Source of the DNA: G942493375 sp942493375
GTDB taxonomy: Bacteria > Armatimonadota > UBA5829
DNA: 64,000 nt
NCBI GenBank assembly: GCA_942493375.1
Contig: OW818698.1
Location: 8,060,001-8,124,000, forward strand
Direction of reading: 5' to 3'
Shown: positions 8,032 through 17,100 of the stretch, piece after piece
Layout: each line of letters starts with the position of its first letter
Numbering within the stretch: the stretch's first letter is position 1
Notes under the pieces: model-generated
Seen by the model: the letters and a program-made list of their open reading frames with translations, nothing else
What the model was told of the DNA's origin: nothing
Database searches by the model: none
Program-made: the position numbers and the translations under genes

Positions 8032-10677
8032 ATGAGAATGCGTCACACAATTGCAGTACTCTTTGCCTTAATATCTTCCGTGGTGTTGCCACTATCGTCC
8101 TTCGCCGCCCAGACAGTGTATTTATACGGCAGATATGATCCGGAGTCCAGGCAGCCTCCTGTCATGATCGATTACTTCCGCAAGCATCCCGAAATCCGAC
8201 TCAGGCCCTGGTCCGGAATAAACTTGCCCGTTGGAGGAGACAGCGCCAGCCTGGCTATGGCTATGGCAGCCAACAACGGACCGGATATCTTCGAAATGGA
8301 CATCAGGCAGTCCGTCAAACAGGGAATGGCCTATCCCCTCTCACAATGGATAGGTAGTGATGGTGTCCTAAAAAACGGCCAACCCAAGCTCAATGCTGAA
8401 GGCAAACCCGAACGCAACGGTCAGATAGATGCCGATGAAGCCAAGTGGGACGGATGGATGAAGCTCAAGCCCCTGTTCAGGCAGGTAGTCACTGTCGATG
8501 GAGTTCCGTGCGCTTTGCCTAACAGCACCGGATCGTATGTGGGCCTTTTATATAGCAAACGTCTGCTGAGAAAAGCCGGTCTTGATCCTTTGAATCCACC
8601 AGGTGACTGGGACACATTTGTATTCTGGTGCCGCAAGCTCTATGATCAGAAGACCAAAACGCCGGGTGTAGACATATACTCACAGTCCTGGGCATTTGCA
8701 CCCTGGGTAGCTGCTGCAGGAGACAGTGTTGTTGTGCAGGAGCGCAAGAGCCCCAAAACCGGCAAGGTATATGTTTTTCATGAGCAGGCAACATCATTCA
8801 TCACACCCGTCACCAAAGAAGACCTTTCCACGGCTGTTCCAAAGTGGAGGGTAAACGTTGGAGGAGAAGGCAGCATAGCAGCAGCAAGGTTGTATCACAG
8901 ACTGCGCTGGGCCCCCTGGATCCTGGACAAAGCAACAGGAGATCCCGTTGAACTCTCCAAAACAGATATAGTAAACAGCTTCACAAAATATAAAGGCCGT
9001 AGGATTGGGTTTACTAAAGAGGATATCATCGAAGGATGTATATCGTGCAGCCCCAATGGACTGACAGACACCATGAACAACCTTGGCAGGCGGCTGGCGC
9101 TGTTCCCTCTGTGGCTCAGCGATTTGACTATGCTCGAAGCCAGCGGTGTCCCCCCGGAAGACCTTGGACTTCTTGCATTCCCACCAATGAACTCCAAATG
9201 CCAACCGGTCCTGCAGACATCAGCATCATTTAACATGATAGGAAAAGATGCCAGAAACCGGGGAGGAGACACCCCTGAGGAGCGTAAACAGTATCTAAAC
9301 ACCGTTTGGGACCTGCTCAGGTTAACCAACAGCCAGGAAGCAGGAAATGATGATATCAGAAAGAAAGTTGCCGCAGGCAGAGCAAGATTCCTGAATCCGA
9401 GAGACCTGCAGAGATTAAGACTGGATGACTATATAAAAGAGATTCCACCGGAGGACATGAAGCTCTGGGGCCAGATAGAAAACGGGGAAATTCTGGAGGT
9501 AGTCGAACCATATATGGGAAGCTGGCTGCAGTTCCGCCAGTTCCTGCAGATGGACATTCTGGACCTGATCCTCAAATCCAGCGGTAAGAACTTCGATTAT
9601 GTAAAAGCACTAAAACAGCTGGAATATGATGGCAACACCGGCACAATGTTCACCCAGCCTAAAGCGACGCTGGACAAACACAGACCGGTCGCAACACTGA
9701 TTGCTGCATTGGTTGGGATGGTAATAATTGTTTTCGTAGTGCTTATCATCATCGACCAGCGCAGAGCGTTCCCCAGTCATGCCGGAGTCTACAAAGGCTG
9801 GCTGCCCTGGGCAATGCTGGTACCTGCAGTCATTTCTATTGCTTTATGGGGTTATTATCCGTTGGCAAGGGGCATGGTAATGGCTTTCCAGGACTACAAG
9901 ATAGTCGGGAACTCTCCGATGGTAGGGCTGGATAACTTCATAAGCATCGCACTTGACCCCAACTTCTACAAATACATGCTGACAACATTCAGGTTCGTGC
10001 TGTGGAACTTCGGACTGGCATTCTTTACACCCATTTTTCTCGCACTGCTTCTAACAGAGATTCCAAAGCTCAAGATATTCTTCAGGACTCTGTTCTTCCT
10101 GCCTCAAATGACCAGCGGGGTCGTTGTTGCGCTTATGTGGAAGGAAATGTTCGCAGGGACATCTTCCGGCACAATAAACCGCTTCTTCTCATTCATAATG
10201 GGAGACTGGTTCGCTAAACCAGTTGACTGGCTGGGCAACCCGGCAACCGTAATGGCGTGTGTCATAATCCCCGTCGTGTGGGCAGGTTCAGGTATGGGGA
10301 GTCTTATCTACCTGGCCGCCTTAAAGTCTGTCCCGGAGGAGCTGTATGAAGCCGCCAGCCTGGACGGTGCCGGGGTATTGAAGAAGATATGGAAAATATC
10401 CCTCCCCACCCTTCTCCCGCTGATCATCATCAACTTCATAGGCACCTTCATCGGCACATTCCAGTCAATGGGAAGCATCTTCCTGCTGACCTTCGGAGGC
10501 CCGGGAAAGGAAACAATGGTTATGAGCATGGCCATCTGGCAGGAAGCCTACGTAAACCTGAGATTCAGCCTGGCCACCTCCTACGCCTGGATCCTCGGCA
10601 GCCTGCTCCTAGGATTCACCTACATGCAAATGAGGATGCTAAGAAGAATGGAATTCAAACAAGCCAAAGGAGACTGA
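8032..10677 (+). CDS. Second fused solute-binding protein / MalF-like permease (paralogue)
   Basis: This 881-residue protein has the same architecture as the product of 3260-5917: signal peptide (ends SSFAA), binding domain, tether helix near 550-575, permease with EAA loop EELYEAASLDGAG. The permease half is nearly identical to the first copy by eye, while the signal peptide and parts of the binding domain differ (GSDGVLKNGQ versus GRDGILKNGK). Two binding specificities could thus share the single MalG partner. The ATG at 8032 starts 181 bases after the MalG gene, past an inverted repeat, so it may be read from the same transcript or its own promoter. Confidence 0.85.
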   Translation: MRMRHTIAVLFALISSVVLPLSSFAAQTVYLYGRYDPESRQPPVMIDYFRKHPEIRLRPWSGINLPVGGDSASLAMAMAANNGPDIFEMDIRQSVKQGMAYPLSQWIGSDGVLKNGQPKLNAEGKPERNGQIDADEAKWDGWMKLKPLFRQVVTVDGVPCALPNSTGSYVGLLYSKRLLRKAGLDPLNPPGDWDTFVFWCRKLYDQKTKTPGVDIYSQSWAFAPWVAAAGDSVVVQERKSPKTGKVYVFHEQATSFITPVTKEDLSTAVPKWRVNVGGEGSIAAARLYHRLRWAPWILDKATGDPVELSKTDIVNSFTKYKGRRIGFTKEDIIEGCISCSPNGLTDTMNNLGRRLALFPLWLSDLTMLEASGVPPEDLGLLAFPPMNSKCQPVLQTSASFNMIGKDARNRGGDTPEERKQYLNTVWDLLRLTNSQEAGNDDIRKKVAAGRARFLNPRDLQRLRLDDYIKEIPPEDMKLWGQIENGEILEVVEPYMGSWLQFRQFLQMDILDLILKSSGKNFDYVKALKQLEYDGNTGTMFTQPKATLDKHRPVATLIAALVGMVIIVFVVLIIIDQRRAFPSHAGVYKGWLPWAMLVPAVISIALWGYYPLARGMVMAFQDYKIVGNSPMVGLDNFISIALDPNFYKYMLTTFRFVLWNFGLAFFTPIFLALLLTEIPKLKIFFRTLFFLPQMTSGVVVALMWKEMFAGTSSGTINRFFSFIMGDWFAKPVDWLGNPATVMACVIIPVVWAGSGMGSLIYLAALKSVPEELYEAASLDGAGVLKKIWKISLPTLLPLIIINFIGTFIGTFQSMGSIFLLTFGGPGKETMVMSMAIWQEAYVNLRFSLATSYAWILGSLLLGFTYMQMRMLRRMEFKQAKGD

Positions 10678-11012
10678 TCCCAAATTGTGAGGCAGGCTTC
10701 CAGCCTGCATTTTCATCCCCCATTGTTCGGGTCCTTTGCCCAGAAGAACACGTAACTTACTCTCTGATCGCAACATGCACAAATTACTGTGCAGGAACGA
10801 CATTCTTGTAACGTCTAATTTGTACAATACAATCCTATTCTATTCAATACCTTTATGGTAAGAAGCGTATCACGATGCTAAAACAGATATCGTTCAAAAG
10901 TGAAGAGATCGAAATAATATCACATACAAACACAGGATGACAAACAGGCAGATTCACTGGTTGAACCCGAATATCAGAAGATAAATGAGTAAGTTATAAG
11001 GTGGTATGACAT
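10678..11012. other. Intergenic region with a small hairpin
   Basis: The 335 bases hold a GCAGGCT/AGCCTGC hairpin (10692-10708) close behind the permease gene, which may serve as a weak terminator. The rest is AT-rich and no gene is seen. Confidence 0.5.
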
Positions 11013-11738
11013 ATGAATGGCAGATTATGTTTGGCAAGTATATTGCTCCTTGTATTTTTATGTCTGCACAGTTGTGCTGATACTAATTCAGTTGTCTGCA
11101 GCAATACTAAGCGAGATATACTGTTCAATCGATTGATCAGCATTGTTGGCACCTATGTATGCCGAATAAAGAGAATTGATAAGAACACTGTGTTGAATCT
11201 TCACATAAGTAAATCAACATCTGCAGATAAAAAAACGTATAAAATGGGCGATTTTGTCCAAGTCGTCTTACTAAATACCAAGTCTAACTCCAATACTATC
11301 GTGTGGTGGACAAGTAATGGAACTGGTGTGGAAGCTGACAGAATTGAACTGATGGATGTGTCCATTAATCAGGATATGACTACCATAAGTGCAGCATATC
11401 GTCAAACTAGATTTATTAGATTAACAAATTTTGCCAAGGGTGATGATGGAATATGGAGGCAATTCCTGTATAATTCATTACCTGTCTTTCAAGGAGATAT
11501 CTATCCTAGACACGTGAACTTAGCAAAATATATCAATATCAACACTCTGCATGTTCGAACCAAGGAAGGATCAGTCGAGCATTGGGATGTTTCAAAAAAA
11601 CCACCGGAACTATTATGGTGGAATGGAATCGAAAGCGACCCAATTGGTGTGAAACGACTCTTAGATGTCAAATCGGACAAATATGTTGACTCACCGGTTG
11701 AGCCGGAATACCATCAGGACACAGATAAAGGCGGTTAA
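11013..11738 (+). CDS. Putative lipoprotein of unknown function
   Basis: The 241-residue product begins with a lipoprotein signal peptide: hydrophobic LASILLLVFLCLHSC, where LHSC fits a lipobox. No domain was recognised. The central part has beta-rich segments (FVQVVLLNT, TIVWWTSNG) and a Lys/Asp-rich C-terminus. The gene is more AT-rich than its neighbours and sits beside a mobile-element scar, so recent acquisition is possible. GGTGG lies 8-12 bases before the ATG. Confidence 0.55.
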   Translation: MNGRLCLASILLLVFLCLHSCADTNSVVCSNTKRDILFNRLISIVGTYVCRIKRIDKNTVLNLHISKSTSADKKTYKMGDFVQVVLLNTKSNSNTIVWWTSNGTGVEADRIELMDVSINQDMTTISAAYRQTRFIRLTNFAKGDDGIWRQFLYNSLPVFQGDIYPRHVNLAKYININTLHVRTKEGSVEHWDVSKKPPELLWWNGIESDPIGVKRLLDVKSDKYVDSPVEPEYHQDTDKGG

Positions 11739-11790
11739 ATGGGATTGCCACCTTGACAATTGGAACTGCTACCTTTATTTTGGTCTTTCG

Positions 11791-12955
11791 GTGCGCCAAG
11801 CAAAGCTTGTCTCATCTCACCGGTGTGAAATAAGCCGGGTTGTAATTGCTCATTGGCAACTAGCAAGCGGTCCGTGGCGGTGGGTAACTTCCGTTATGAA
11901 GCGACTGGTATTGCGAATGTGCGGGTCGTAGCGTTAAGCGAACCCGATTCGGCCTCGTAAACCCATGGCAGTCGGCCAGCCTTCCGAAAGTGGTGAAGCC
12001 TTTTATCATTGTAGTAGAAATGAGAATATGCATACAATGAGCTGTTCGGGGTGCAAGGGGATGACACGTACATAAGGGAGAGACAGGAACTTGGGAGACC
12101 CGGCGTGGGCCGGGAGTCAGAGGGGTTCATAGTAGTGTTGAAGCGGAGTAATGTTCGTGGAGCGAAGGGACCCTAGCGTAATATGCTGATGTCAAAGAGA
12201 GGAGATCCGCTTGAACAAGAGTTCCACTACGGAAGAACAGAAAGACCTGCTGCCTAATGATTGGCGTGCTGGTCTGCCTGAGAAAGTCTTGTCTTTGCGA
12301 CAGAAGCTAGGCCTTAAAGCCAAGCAGGAACCAGATTTCCGGTTCTATGCATTGTATGACCGGATTTATCGACGTGATGTGCTGGAATCGGCTTGGATGC
12401 TGGTGCGGCGTAATAATGGTGCAGCTGGGGTTGACGGTGTACGTATATCGGATGTTGTCCGTGATCCTGATGGCCCAGGCAAGCTCATTGATGAGTTGGA
12501 GAATGCACTTCGCACTAAAACGTACAAGCCAAGTCCGGTACGGCGAGTCTACATTCCTAAACCGAACGGTAAAGTGCGCCCACTTGGTATTCCTTGTGTG
12601 TGTGACCGTGTTGCTCAGACTGCGGCGGTTTTGATTCTGGAGCCAATCTTTGAATCGGATTTCATGGACTGTTCTTATGGTTTTCGTCCGTGTAAGTCTG
12701 CTCATGATGCTTTGGATAACTTGCGTCGCAATATAAGCAATGGATATGTAGCCGTCTATGATGCTGACTTAAGCGAGTATTTTGATTCTATCCCCCATAA
12801 CAAGCTGATGATGTGTCTTCGGATGCGAATCAGTGATCAATCTGTGCTGCGGTTAGTGCGACTGTGGTTGAATGTGTCCGTGATAGAAACCGACGATGAT
12901 GGAAAGCCAAAGATAACTAGGAGTGGTTCCAAGGGAACCCCGCAGGGTGGGGTTA
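11791..12955 (+). mobile_element. Truncated group II intron (5' ribozyme part plus partial maturase)
   Basis: GTGCG at 11791 fits the conserved 5' end of a group II intron. The following 420 noncoding bases contain the familiar intron block GGGAGACCCGGCGTG ... GTCAGAGG upstream of a maturase ORF. The right side stops abruptly where REP-like repeats begin (12956). Domains V and VI, the catalytic core and branch point, were not found downstream, so the element cannot splice on its own. Confidence 0.8.
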
Positions 12956-12969
12956 AGTTGCTTCGGTAG
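12211..12969 (+). pseudogene. ltrA: Truncated group II intron reverse transcriptase/maturase
   Basis: The frame starts at TTG 12211, preceded by AGGAG, and encodes the N-terminal reverse-transcriptase blocks: NNGAAGVDGV, KPNGKVRPLGIP, YGFRPCKSAHDAL, DADLSEYFDSIPH and the turn GTPQGG. It then runs into the REP-like repeat and ends after VKLLR. The YADD catalytic motif, the thumb/X domain and any endonuclease domain are missing, so the product should be inactive. An intact family member has roughly 400-600 residues, against 252 here. Confidence 0.88.
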
Positions 12970-13253
12970 TCGAGTGGAACGGAACTGCCGAAGCCGAGGC
13001 GTTAGCCTCGCAACAAGCTACCGTATAGGCAACACGCTCAGATCATCACACCCACAAGTTGCTTCGGTAGTCGAGTGCAACGGAACTACCGGAGCCGAGG
13101 TGTTAGCCTCGCAACAAGCTATCGTATAGGCAACACGCTCAGATCATCACACCCACAAGTTGCTTCGGTAGTCGAGTGCAACGGAACTACCGGAGCCGAG
13201 GTGTTAGCCTCGCAACAAGCTATCGCATAGGCAACACGCTCAGATCATCACAC
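12956..13253 (+). repeat. Three tandem 101-bp REP-like units
   Basis: Units begin at 12956, 13057 and 13158, each opening AGTTGCTTCGGTAGTCGAGT. Each contains a hairpin (CGGTAGT ... ACTACCG) and ends GCTCAGATCATCACA. The first unit is the most diverged, the second and third almost identical; the third is cut slightly short. Inverted or diverged copies of the hairpin lie at 13758-13796 and about 40236-40262. The arrangement beside a RAYT gene points to REP sequences that the transposase recognises. Confidence 0.88.
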
Positions 13254-13702
13254 TTAAAGCCACTGCATACCTGACCCAAAACAATCTGTCGAAAGCTTGA
13301 ATGTAGCCAATCTGCAGGATCGGTTACCAGACCAGCCCTGACCGGATTGCGGTGTATATAGTCCAGTTTGGTCAAAAACACCTGCCTGCTGATTATAGGA
13401 ACAGCACGTGGACGCTCTTTCCAGAAACCTCCGCCAGGCTGCAGTTTCTTGGACGTCAATCCAGTCATCGTATGCAAGAACTGCCGCACATTGGCTCCCA
13501 GTTCAGACCATAACATGAAGTGGACATGGTTAGGCATCACACAATACCCAAGCACCTTGACATTATTATTCGTCCGGCATTGTTCCCAGGTATCATACAG
13601 GGTCTCTATTGCCGCCTGATTCATAAGGGGTCGCCATTCACTCACAGTCGCAGTGCAGAAGAATGCAGACCCATCCTCATACATATTATGCCATCTATCC
13701 AT
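13220..13702 (-). CDS. REP-associated tyrosine transposase (RAYT, Y1/IS200-like)
   Basis: The 160-residue protein carries the HUH motif in VMPNHVHFML, the downstream DYIHRNPVRAGLV block holding the catalytic Tyr, and 'W...SSF' near the C-terminus. These are hallmarks of the Y1 transposase domain in RAYTs, single-copy enzymes that bind and nick REP hairpins. The length fits. A GGTGAG lies upstream of ATG 13702. Its last ~11 codons and its stop fall inside the third REP-like unit. REP-like copies stand on both sides, downstream in tandem and upstream inverted. Confidence 0.9.
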   Translation of the reverse strand: MDRWHNMYEDGSAFFCTATVSEWRPLMNQAAIETLYDTWEQCRTNNNVKVLGYCVMPNHVHFMLWSELGANVRQFLHTMTGLTSKKLQPGGGFWKERPRAVPIISRQVFLTKLDYIHRNPVRAGLVTDPADWLHSSFRQIVLGQVCSGFKCDDLSVLPMR

Positions 13703-13757
13703 TTCTCACCCGGGGTTCATTGGATTATGACTTATTACTGATTATGCAACAGTTACC

Positions 13758-13796
13758 TTGCTTCGGCAGTTCCACTGCGTTCGACTACCGAAGCAA
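13758..13796 (-). repeat. Inverted REP-like hairpin flanking the RAYT gene
   Basis: On the minus strand this reads TTGCTTCGGTAGTCGA followed by a short spacer and GGAACTGCCGAAGCAA, matching the hairpin of the tandem array on the other side of the RAYT. The two sides are in opposite orientation. Confidence 0.85.
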
Positions 13797-14013
13797 CTAT
13801 TCCATAGAGAAGCAACTACAAAAGACAGTCTTAACGATGCAGCCAGTATACAATTTGGCCTATTGTCGTTAATAGAGTGGTTGTTACAAAGACTATCTCA
13901 ATTATCTTCAATAGATCCCATTTTTTCATACATATCTTTCGCCAATGCTTGGAACTGAATCTAGAGATTGAGGAAACAATATAAGGTCTAGTAGAAAATA
14001 TAGAATGCACATA

Positions 14014-14099
14014 CGGCGGTTTCGGGACTTCCGAGTTTGGATAGAACTTGCTGATCATCCTGATCATCTGTAGCCCAACCCACAAGTCCCAAACCGCCT
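14014..14099. repeat. Inverted repeat of the 'TTTCGGGA' family
   Basis: GGCGGTTTCGGGACTT on the left pairs with AAGTCCCAAACCGCC on the right, with one unpaired base. Related sequences stand at 43108-43229 and 52112-52190. Confidence 0.75.
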
Positions 14100-14155
14100 T
14101 GTGCAACCACCAACCCGGAACCCATCATTGTCAATTGTCAATTATAAACTGTCAA

Positions 14156-17100
14156 TTAAGGAGTAACATCAAACCAAATCTTAATCTCAATAGGCTTCCC
14201 TTCCGGTATTCCTACTCCTTCTCCATACAACCAGCCACTCGGTTGAGTATAGGTTGTCGATGATATCAAGCTGGATGCTTTCCTGCCGTCTGCCAGGTCA
14301 AGTTCCAGGTAGAACCTGCGCAGCTTGAAAGCATCATTCCCCGGGTTGTTGATTGTCAGCACATTCCGCTTGCCCAGGGATTTGATCACTTCAGATGTGA
14401 TCGGCATTCTGATACCAGTCTCCCATCCATTCATCACTTCATCACCACGCGCTGGTGTCATAATACCGAATCTGATACCGTTTAGTTCCCCGTATGTCGG
14501 ATATCTTGGGTCATCACTCGACATCGCTACCCCGTCATAGACCAGGGACCCACTCTTTGCATTCTTGATTTCCTCGATAGTCAATCCCTCAACAGGAAAC
14601 ACAGGAGGTTCGGTTTTGAGGCCTTGAGTATCTTTGAGCAACTGCCTTATATAAACAAACCTGTCAGATTCAATCCGCATATCGGCCCACATAGACCAGT
14701 CACCGGACGAATCATCCGCTTTCCCGATGTCCGATATCAACCTGATGCTGACATCTTTCCCTGCCCACTCAGACAGATCAGCCTCAATAGGCAGCCACTC
14801 ATGGTTTTTGACAGTCTGTTCGGCGATGATCTGCTCATTGCCGTCATCCCCAACAATGGCAATTTTGAACAGGATGCCATCCCCAAGGTGGCTCCCATCG
14901 GCTTTCCCTACCATAGCCCTAAAGAACGCCTTTTCATTGGGCAACTTCAAGGACGAACAAGTCAGATATGAGCATCCGGACCCACCTATATAAGGAGGAT
15001 GAATAAACACGCCAAGCTTCTCTACACCACCACAAGTCCTCTTTTGTTCATTTACAATTGCTCCGGTAGCTGCATCAAAGTTAGCAGGTTTCTGTCCTCT
15101 AACGGTCATTCCAGGTAAAAAGGTCTTCGGTAAATCACAGATCTTAACATTCTCCCTTGAAATGCTCATCCCATATTCAACTTTGAGGACTCCCACCCCG
15201 GAAGAGACCGTAACCGGAATCACATACTGTTCCTCGACCGATCCTGCACCCAGATCGAATGCAACAACAGTAAGCACGCCCGGTTTCAAGTTCACATTCT
15301 TCTTCATCTGCTGACACCCAACAGAGAAATCAGCTGCAGACGCCAGATGACTTACAACTGTAACATTGAGCTTATTGCCATCCAGCGCAGCACTGATATC
15401 AGCCTGAGCAGAGCAGGTAAAGTCTATCCACCCTCCCTCAAACTCATACCAGAGCCTCTTTCCAGGCTGAGCATCTCCGGAAATAGTCACAGAATGCTCC
15501 TCTTTGCCTTTCACAATAACTATCTCACCCGGAACAACGATATCCCTGCTCGATGTTAAGGATGAAGCAGCTCCTGAACCTGTTTTTGAAAGCACATAGC
15601 TGACAGCTCCCTCAACTGGAATCACGTAAACATACCCACGGGAAACTCTCAGCTTCGCCGGTCCGATCTCCTTATTAGCTTTATCGAGTGCAACTGCAGT
15701 GTTCACATCGATCTTGAATCCGCAGTCAGCTCCTTCGAAAGGTATAACTTCATACTTGCCGCCACCCATAAACCTGCAGATACCAATACCATCAGATGCA
15801 GCCTTCGGGAACCGTGTGAACTCTCCCCGCCCATCGGCATATATATAAGCTGGTGTATCGGCATAGTCTGTCCTGTGATGCTTTATCGGATCATCTCCGC
15901 TGATCACATAGACTTTCTTATCCGCAGTCCAACCTGCATAGCCATTGGGAGGAAGATCCAACCCCAAAGCCTTAAATCTATCTGTCCTGCTTCCGTTAAC
16001 TACAGTCACAGTCCCATTGGAGTATTTGGTAACTATCTGACTTCTCTTATAGGCTCCGGAAGCAACAGCAGCCGATGTATCCAGCAGTTTCCCTGTTCCG
16101 TCTCCATATTGAATGCCGGCAACTGATACCTGAGTGTAGTCACTGTGGAGCTGCTGAAGCATGTAATAACTGCGCAGAGCGTTCTTAAACCCGCCCTCAA
16201 ATGTCAGGAATCCCGGATGTCCAAACGCCACCGTTGCAGCAAAGAACCTATCGTAGTAGGCATCGATCTCTTCTTTAGTCGATCCCGGAGCAGCGCTGCC
16301 ATAAAACATACCCGGGTTACCCATACCAAAATTGCAGGCTAAATCATGCATCTTCCGCAGGTCAATATCTACCAGCCAGGGATTGTCAGGAAAATTGTAA
16401 GCCCAGTCCTGACCATAGTTGCCATCCGTAAGCCCGCAATACCAGAAATGGTTGTTGCCTTCAGAATAGACCGGACCTTTCCACGCAGCTTTCTGCAGCA
16501 TCATTATTTCGCCGTAGCTGTAGAAAGTTGCAGCGAACGTCCCAGCACCGGGAACCCGTGAATCATAGTCAACCCTGTCCCACGGAGCAACCGCCGTATG
16601 CACATCGCAATAAGCAGTAGAGAACTTGAACTTCTCTTCTATCTGAGGAACCAGCTTCTCGCAATATTCAACAGCCCTTGCAGGCTTAGGAGCATAACAC
16701 CTCATCCATGCATTTAGCAGTTGGTTATCAGGTGTCCTGGAGATCAGATCATAGCTCCAGAACTCATTCACCGGAGCAAAATCCGTGAAGTTGTTGTAAG
16801 GGCCATATACAAAGCCAAGTTTATCCTGCAGGAGCCTTGCATAGTCATACTGGCTCTGATCACCGCCTCTGCCAGGTGCCGTTTTAGTCCGGAACGTAAA
16901 ACTCTCCCCATTATCCCGCCAGCCGGTCTCATGGTCGGTAATAATAATCTTCCGCATCCCATACCGGTATACATTCGTCCAGTATTCCCCATCCGCTTTC
17001 CTATCCGAAGCCCCATGCGCTCTCCAAACGCCGGTTCCGGCAACTTTCTTCCAGGGAGAGGGAGGGTTAGGAATGTTCGGAAGTATCTCTTCATATCTGG

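Larger units (their letters stand above)
13703..14155. other. Repeat-filled intergenic region
   Basis: No convincing gene is seen in these 453 bases; a 91-codon minus-strand frame has no good ribosome site or recognisable motif. The stretch holds an inverted REP hairpin (13758-13796), an 85-base inverted repeat (14014-14099) and a 'TGTCAATT' minisatellite run (about 14127-14157) abutting the next gene. Confidence 0.55.

Noticed and set aside
12956..13253. Three regular 101-bp repeats that might be a CRISPR array
   Set aside because: Units are contiguous with no unique spacers, carry a hairpin, and stand beside a RAYT gene, which fits REP-like repeats.
13831..14106. A 91-codon minus-strand frame
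   Set aside because: It has no recognisable motif, no ribosome site and overlaps a 'TTTCGGGA' inverted repeat.
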